45,074 bases of DNA, taken from contig NZ_SRIF01000016.1 in NCBI RefSeq assembly GCF_004681185.1, positions 1 to 45,074 of the forward strand, written 5' to 3'. The DNA is from Haloarcula amylovorans. Lineage in GTDB: Archaea > Halobacteriota > Halobacteria > Halobacteriales > Haloarculaceae. A program made the translations under genes and the position numbers. Below the pieces are notes generated by a model. It saw only the letters and a list, made by a program, of their open reading frames with translations, did not search any database and was not told where the DNA came from. This document shows, in pieces, positions 40,390 to 45,074 of the stretch; position 1 is the stretch's first letter; each line of letters begins with the position of its first letter.

Positions 40390-40812
40390 ATGTACCGAGT
40401 ATTGCTCTCTATCGATGGATCGGAAGACCGGACGAGACAAGCAGTCTCGGCAGTTACCAACCTTCCGAAAGCCAGTACAGAAATATCGGTGACTATTCTC
40501 AACGTTTTCGAGGAGTTCGAAGCAGTCGATGACAGCGGCGGTAATGTGAAGTCGTCGGATCTGTTCGAGGACTACGAGCCGCCTACAAGTGTCGAGTTGG
40601 CGCAGGACCTTCTGGGTCGAAGCGATATCGAGTGGACATTCAGAAAAGAACATGGCGATCCAGCAGAGACTATTCTAACCGTCGCAGAGGATATCGATGC
40701 GGATGCAATCGTCATGGCACCAGGTAGCAGGTCACCAGTAGGAAAAGTTCTATTCGGGAGTGTTACTCAAGGTGTTCTCCTCGATGCTGACCAGCCAGTG
40801 ATAGTCGCATAA
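40390..40812 (+). CDS. Universal stress protein (UspA family)
   Basis: A 140-residue single-domain USP. It starts MYRVLLSIDGSEDRTRQAVS and ends with an ATP-binding loop-like segment, APGSRSPVGKVLFGSVTQGV, then LLDADQPVIVA. The glycine-rich loop suggests nucleotide binding. It follows the dehydrogenase gene by 5 bases and is probably co-transcribed. UspA genes are often near transporters and catabolic enzymes in haloarchaea, and a regulatory role for uptake has been proposed in other TRAP systems. Confidence 0.88.
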   Translation: MYRVLLSIDGSEDRTRQAVSAVTNLPKASTEISVTILNVFEEFEAVDDSGGNVKSSDLFEDYEPPTSVELAQDLLGRSDIEWTFRKEHGDPAETILTVAEDIDADAIVMAPGSRSPVGKVLFGSVTQGVLLDADQPVIVA

Positions 40813-41042
40813 GCTATTCTCAAGGGAGTTTTAACCTTTCACTCCCTCTTTGACGAACTACCTATCCGTAGCAGGAATTACACTAATACTATCGGTTGTT
40901 CTGCCGAACTTGCTTCTTCTCCTGTTGTTCTGATGGACTAATACGACAGTCAAGTAAGTGACTGGGTCCTTGAGAAGCATCGTTGCTTGATGAGCAGTAC
41001 CATAACTATTTTATATTCCTAAAGCCACTGTGAGAGTGAACC

Positions 41043-43022
41043 ATGGCCGCATCAAGCACCTCACGGCTAGAGTCAATAAACCTAAAAGAAAGAATAGGGA
41101 GTACACTAACGCTCTCTGCCTTGGCGCTCTGGGCACTGGTTATCTTCTACGCCTATACCTTAGCAATGCCAAGAGCACAGTACGGTGTGTTATTTATTGC
41201 CGGTGCGATAGGAGTATATATCCTAAATGAGTTAGAAGATGTCGTTGCAGAGAGTGAGTACCTTGACGCAGCGCTGTTAGTTCTCTCCCTGCTGGTTACA
41301 ATCGTCGTCACAGCATACGTTAACCTCAATTTCAGGGCACTGAATATAGACCGAGTCGGGTATGCCTTCCAACACGAATACGTATTAGCAGGCGCTTTTG
41401 TTGCCGTTATCATTTACCTTTCGTGGCGGTCGTTCGGGCTGACATTTCTCAGTATCCTTATCGGCTCGCTATTGTACGGCTACTTCGGTGATCTGATTCC
41501 GGGACTTCTAGGTCACAGTGGCTTGAGCACTACTCGCCTTCTTCTCCTTTTGGTTCTGGATATAACCGGGTTCTACGGATTTCTAACCCAACTGGTTGCA
41601 GCTTGGATTGCCCTCTTCCTACTCTATGCGGGACTATTAGAGGGCTACGGAGCTTTCGACCTAATCTTCCGTGGAGCAGTGCGGACATCTAAGTATATTG
41701 ATTCTGGTGTTGCGCAAACGGCTGTCGTGGCGAGTGCAGTCATTGGTTCGATCAACGGGTCTCAAACAGCGAATGCAGGCATGACAGGCTCGTTCACGAT
41801 CCCAATGATGAAAGAGAACGGGATCAAACCCTCCACAGCAGGCGGTATTGAGGCCGTTGCTTCAACTACCGGTCAAGTCCTCCCACCCGTGATGGGTGCT
41901 GGTGCTTTCATCATGGCATCGCTTCTCGGAATTAGTTACATTACCGTCATTACTGCGGGACTGATTCCTGCGACAATAATGATGGTCTGTATTGTTATCG
42001 CAGTTCATTATATCGCAAGCCATCAGCTAGACGTAATCGATGTCGATGAGGTTCTAGACGAACTAGACGACCGATCCCGTCGCGACACGCTTGTTGACAC
42101 GGCTAAGTTTATTGTCCCATTCTTCGTACTAGTATACACTCTTGGAGTCATCCAATTGACAGTGATGACGTCTGCACTATACACTGTTATCACGATGCTG
42201 ATAACGGGTATCTCCTTCCCAGTTGCCCAAGCGGTGTATGAATCTCGCTCCGTTACTACCGAGGTTAAGGCGACGCTCTCCGACACAGTCGCTGGCTTCC
42301 GGCGAGGGGCCGTTATCACAGCACCTATTGCGATTATTCTCGCAGCGATCAACGGTGTTGTCGATATTCTCATGACGACTGGTGTCCCAGGGATACTCAC
42401 CCTCTCCATGATGGAGATCTCCGGCGGCATAATGATCGTCGCAGTTCTAATTTCGATGGTGATCTGCATTCTTCTTGGACTGGGGATGCCGACGACTGCT
42501 GCATACACGGTTGTAGCACTACTCGTAGCTCCAACTCTGGTGAGCCGGTTCCTCGTGCCGGAGCTAAGCGCACACTTCTTTGTGTTCTATGGCGCGATTC
42601 TTTCCGGTCTTACACCCCCGATTGCAACTTGCGCAGCCGTCGCTGCTGGAATTGCGAATGCAGACTTCGTGGACACGTGTTACGAAGCGATCAAAGTTGC
42701 TGCCCCTCTATTCGTCCTACCATTCTCGTTCATCTATCATCCAGTCATTGTCTCTGGATCACTTGGCCCAGCGGCGCTGTTCACCGGACTGCTGATCCTG
42801 CTCGGTGGGATTAGTATAATTCACGGCATCAACTACCGATTCGAATCTGGGAAAGGGAAGCGAATCGCTATCGGATCCATATTCTTCGTCGCTGGCGTTC
42901 TTACAATGGTCTATCCCAGCGCAACCGTTCAGTACGCTGGTGCAGCCGTCATTATCACTTTGTTCGTCGTCCAACAGATCATGATGAACGGGATATCTGT
43001 TGGCGACTCAGTGAGGAGTTAG
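41043..43022 (+). CDS. TRAP transporter fused permease subunit
   Basis: A 659-residue integral membrane protein with about 17-19 predicted helices, the fused DctQ and DctM type. Recognisable stretches are the N-terminal membrane region (LALWALVIFYAYTLAMPRAQ), NGSQTANAGMTGSFTIPMM, and IEAVASTTGQVLPPVMGAGA, AFIMASLLGISYITV, LGMPTTAAYTVVALLVAPTL and LSGLTPPIATCAAVAAGIAN. The last of these are conserved in TRAP DctM subunits. The fused architecture typically pairs with TAXI-type binding proteins, such as the one at 37835. Sodium- or proton-coupled import of an organic acid is inferred. A TTTTATATTCC element lies about 28 bases before the start. Confidence 0.93.
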   Translation: MAASSTSRLESINLKERIGSTLTLSALALWALVIFYAYTLAMPRAQYGVLFIAGAIGVYILNELEDVVAESEYLDAALLVLSLLVTIVVTAYVNLNFRALNIDRVGYAFQHEYVLAGAFVAVIIYLSWRSFGLTFLSILIGSLLYGYFGDLIPGLLGHSGLSTTRLLLLLVLDITGFYGFLTQLVAAWIALFLLYAGLLEGYGAFDLIFRGAVRTSKYIDSGVAQTAVVASAVIGSINGSQTANAGMTGSFTIPMMKENGIKPSTAGGIEAVASTTGQVLPPVMGAGAFIMASLLGISYITVITAGLIPATIMMVCIVIAVHYIASHQLDVIDVDEVLDELDDRSRRDTLVDTAKFIVPFFVLVYTLGVIQLTVMTSALYTVITMLITGISFPVAQAVYESRSVTTEVKATLSDTVAGFRRGAVITAPIAIILAAINGVVDILMTTGVPGILTLSMMEISGGIMIVAVLISMVICILLGLGMPTTAAYTVVALLVAPTLVSRFLVPELSAHFFVFYGAILSGLTPPIATCAAVAAGIANADFVDTCYEAIKVAAPLFVLPFSFIYHPVIVSGSLGPAALFTGLLILLGGISIIHGINYRFESGKGKRIAIGSIFFVAGVLTMVYPSATVQYAGAAVIITLFVVQQIMMNGISVGDSVRS

Positions 43023-43167
43023 GCGAAATATGCGAGCAGGATTCCGTTTCTCTGTTCTACAGCCGCCACCGTAACAGAACGACTCTGGTGTCGGCTGATG
43101 CTACTCATCTATAGATGAGCTAGACGAGTAAACCATAGACGTTATTTTCCAGCACTCCCATTGGCCA

Positions 43168-43587
43168 ATGCCAATGGAGTACGCTCGTGAGTCTAATCGT
43201 GTTATCGTTCGTCTCGATCCACAAGATGAAGTCATCAAATCGATTCGGTCACTCCGAGACGAACTACAGATAGATAGTGGCTTCATGGTCGGGATCGGAG
43301 CAGTTGACCGTGTGACACTCGGCCACTACGATGTTGAGGATCAATCATACTCTGAGGAGACGTTTACTGGACAATTTGAGGTCACCAGCTTTAGCGGTAA
43401 TATTGGTCCCGATAAGGTTCACGCACACATTGAATTGGGTAAAGAGTCGTTTGATACCCTCGGTGGCCATTGCTCGGAGGCACGAGTTTCCGGTACGTTC
43501 GAGATTGCCGTATTTACCGGTGAAACCACCCTCTCTCACGAACGGGACGCGGAAACGGGATTAGATGTTTTTACCCTCAATAATTGA
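43168..43587 (+). CDS. PPC (DUF296) domain DNA-binding-type protein
   Basis: A 139-residue single PPC domain protein; the start may also be the second ATG at 43174. Key stretches are ESNRVIVRLDPQDEVIKSIR, then SGFMVGIGAVDRVTLGHYD, then the C-terminal half with HAHIELGKESFDTLGGHC. The GGH motif contains conserved metal-binding histidines. PPC proteins in prokaryotes form trimers, and their role is unknown though some neighbour DNA-binding functions. It is the last gene of the island, 145 bases from the permease. Confidence 0.82.
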   Translation: MPMEYARESNRVIVRLDPQDEVIKSIRSLRDELQIDSGFMVGIGAVDRVTLGHYDVEDQSYSEETFTGQFEVTSFSGNIGPDKVHAHIELGKESFDTLGGHCSEARVSGTFEIAVFTGETTLSHERDAETGLDVFTLNN

Positions 43588-43672
43588 GATTGTAGCAGTA
43601 CGACTATCCAACCCAGCTAAACACGGTTACTTATTCACAGTTACCACATCATCTAAACGTCTTGCCGAGAGA

Positions 43673-43888
43673 TTAGTCATCATTGTCAGCAGTATCAACA
43701 CATCGCTTACATGGTCGATAGTGGCCTTTGATAGCTACAAGCGGTTTTTCAATAGAATAGTTCATTACGTCGATAGCACGGCAGTCCTCACTCTCATGGT
43801 ACGTCCTGTTGTAACTTGAACCGGATACAAGGACCATCTCTTGTTGGTTTTTCGACTGCGAACTAGAGGTTTGATCGTTCGGCATCAT
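43673..43888 (-). CDS. Small Cys/His-rich haloarchaeal protein
   Basis: With the ATG at 43888 (MMPNDQTSSSQSKNQQEMVL) the product is 71 residues. It contains TYHESEDCRAIDVMNYSIEK and YRPCKRCVDTADNDD. The pattern of a histidine and cysteine followed by PCKxC resembles the metal-binding region of Ada-type proteins, known to me from small haloarchaeal proteins. An ACTATATGG element before the ATG supports this start. The gaps on either side (43588-43672, 43889-44105) hold nothing recognised. Confidence 0.55.
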   Translation of the reverse strand: MMPNDQTSSSQSKNQQEMVLVSGSSYNRTYHESEDCRAIDVMNYSIEKPLVAIKGHYRPCKRCVDTADNDD

Positions 43889-44105
43889 TGTTCCATATAG
43901 TCGCTTAGTAGTCAAACTTATCGATGGTAAGCCAACAATCGACAGTCCTGACACCATGTGAACTCCGGTCATTGGATAGACTCGTTACTTTGCCACAAAT
44001 CGATGATTAGTCCAATAGATAACCCCCTCACGCAGTAACCTTGAAACGGACTCTTTGTACGAATACTATGGATTTATACGCGCGGACCGTCGATTGTCGG
44101 ACGTT

Positions 44106-45074
44106 ATGGGACAGACGCTCACGGAAAAGATTCTCGACGACCACCTCGTCGAAGGGGAGCTGACACCCGGAGAGGAAATCGGTATCGAGATCGACCAGGT
44201 GCTCACACAGGACACGACCGGCACGCTCGTCTGGCTGCAGTTCGAGGCGCTCGGTCTCGAAGAGGTCCAGACGGAACTGGCCGCCCAGTACTGTGACCAC
44301 CAGACCTACCAGTTCGACTTCAAGAACACCGACGACCACCGCTTCCTGCGCTCGGCCGCCGGTACGTTCGGTGCGCACTTCTCGCGCCCGGGCAACGGTA
44401 TCTGTCACAACGTCCACAAGGAGAACTTCGCCGCGCCCGGCAAGACCATGCTCGGCTCGGACTCCCACACGCCGACCCCCGGCGGCCTGGGCGAACTCGC
44501 CATCGGCTCCGGTGGTCTCGACGTCGCCGTCGCCATGGGCGGCGGCGCGTACTACATCGAGATGCCCGAGGTCGTCAACGTCCGTCTCGAAGGCGAGCTG
44601 CCTGACTGGGCCACCGCCAAGGACGTCATTCTCGAGCTGCTCCGCCGTCTCTCCGTCAAAGGCGGCGTCGGCAAGGTGCTCGAATACACCGGCCCCGGCG
44701 TCGAGACGCTGACGGTTCCCGAGCGGACGACCATCACCAACATGGGCACCGAACTCGGTGCCACCTCCTCGATCTTCCCGACCGACGAGAACACGAAGGA
44801 CTACCTCTCCCGGCTCGACCGCGAGGACGTCTACGAGGAAGTCCAGCCCGACGACGACGCCGAGTACCACGACGAAATCGTCGTCGACCTCTCGGAGCTG
44901 GAGCCGCTCATTGCCGAGCCATCCATGCCCGACAACGTCGTGCCCGTCTCGGAAGTCGCCGGCACGGACGTCGAGCAAGTCATCATCGGTTCCTGTACGA
45001 ACGGGGCCTACGAGGACATCCTCCCCGGCGCGAAGATGCTCGAAGGCCGCAACATCGACAAGAAGACCGAGATG
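44106..45074 (+). CDS. acn: Aconitate hydratase, N-terminal part (runs off the window)
   Basis: The frame from the ATG at 44106 stays open to the last base. It encodes MGQTLTEKILDDHLVEGELT, then FSRPGNGICHNVHKENFAAP, GKTMLGSDSHTPTPGGLGEL, AMGGGAYYIEMPEV and VIIGSCTNGAYEDI, the substrate and iron-sulfur binding regions of aconitase, including the cysteine in SCTNG. The enzyme interconverts citrate and isocitrate in the TCA cycle. A GGATTTATACG element lies about 30 bases upstream. The DNA is clearly more GC-rich than the preceding 10 kb, consistent with core-genome origin. Confidence 0.95.
   Translation, partial: MGQTLTEKILDDHLVEGELTPGEEIGIEIDQVLTQDTTGTLVWLQFEALGLEEVQTELAAQYCDHQTYQFDFKNTDDHRFLRSAAGTFGAHFSRPGNGICHNVHKENFAAPGKTMLGSDSHTPTPGGLGELAIGSGGLDVAVAMGGGAYYIEMPEVVNVRLEGELPDWATAKDVILELLRRLSVKGGVGKVLEYTGPGVETLTVPERTTITNMGTELGATSSIFPTDENTKDYLSRLDREDVYEEVQPDDDAEYHDEIVVDLSELEPLIAEPSMPDNVVPVSEVAGTDVEQVIIGSCTNGAYEDILPGAKMLEGRNIDKKTEM

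Noticed and set aside
44028..44978. A 316-codon minus-strand frame opposite aconitase
   Set aside because: It is a shadow of the very GC-rich aconitase gene, whose plus-strand motifs are unambiguous.

Overview
The window is chromosomal or megaplasmid DNA of a halophilic archaeon (class Halobacteria). The encoded proteins are strongly acidic, and several families seen here are typical of or restricted to haloarchaea (HalOD1, RdfA, HTH-10 regulators, TATA-binding protein, TFB, archaea-specific SMC-related protein). Many genes have a TATA-like element about 25-30 bases before the start codon, which fits leaderless transcription. No rRNA, tRNA, integrase or CRISPR array was recognised.

Region 1 (1-10.4 kb) is a signalling and debris zone. 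It holds three histidine-kinase genes or gene ends, a CPBP membrane protease, a stand-alone response regulator, and one intact plus two broken copies of a small haloarchaeal family that recurs beside the kinases. There is also a 138-bp inverted-repeat-bounded element and several frameshifted or truncated genes. Region 2 (10.6-12.4 kb) pairs a secreted ComEC-like metallo-beta-lactamase lipoprotein carrying a lamin-tail domain with a DUF3006 gene.

Region 3 (12.4-31.5 kb) looks like a decaying plasmid-derived or integrative element. It carries a TFB, a frameshifted TBP, a frameshifted two-SWIM-finger protein, an ArdC-like antirestriction protein, a TumE-type toxin-antitoxin pair, a TnpB fragment fused to the tail of another gene, and a broken conjugation cassette (PrgI-like, TraC-like and VirB4-like, all damaged). 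Its most striking feature is a set of eight minus-strand leaders. Each has a GATTTTGTGC-like block followed by a small hairpin whose arms differ from gene to gene but keep pairing, and whose loop or 3' arm often holds a Shine-Dalgarno-like GGTG. A DUF1931-type histone-fold protein, an archaea-specific SMC-related ATPase and an RdfA-like shape regulator follow (31.3-34.5 kb).

Region 4 (34.6-43.6 kb) is a visibly AT-richer metabolic island: glycerate 2-kinase, an IclR regulator, a TRAP-TAXI binding protein and fused permease, a tartrate-dehydrogenase-type enzyme, a UspA protein and a PPC-domain protein. I infer a route in which an imported hydroxy-dicarboxylate such as tartrate is converted to D-glycerate and then 2-phosphoglycerate. 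Three promoter-like blocks with the same GTCCCAC-N10-TATA geometry lie around iclR. The window ends in the GC-rich 5' part of aconitase, which looks like core genome.

Several genes in region 3 are each broken by what looks like a single base. This could be genuine decay or residual assembly indels, and raw reads would decide.
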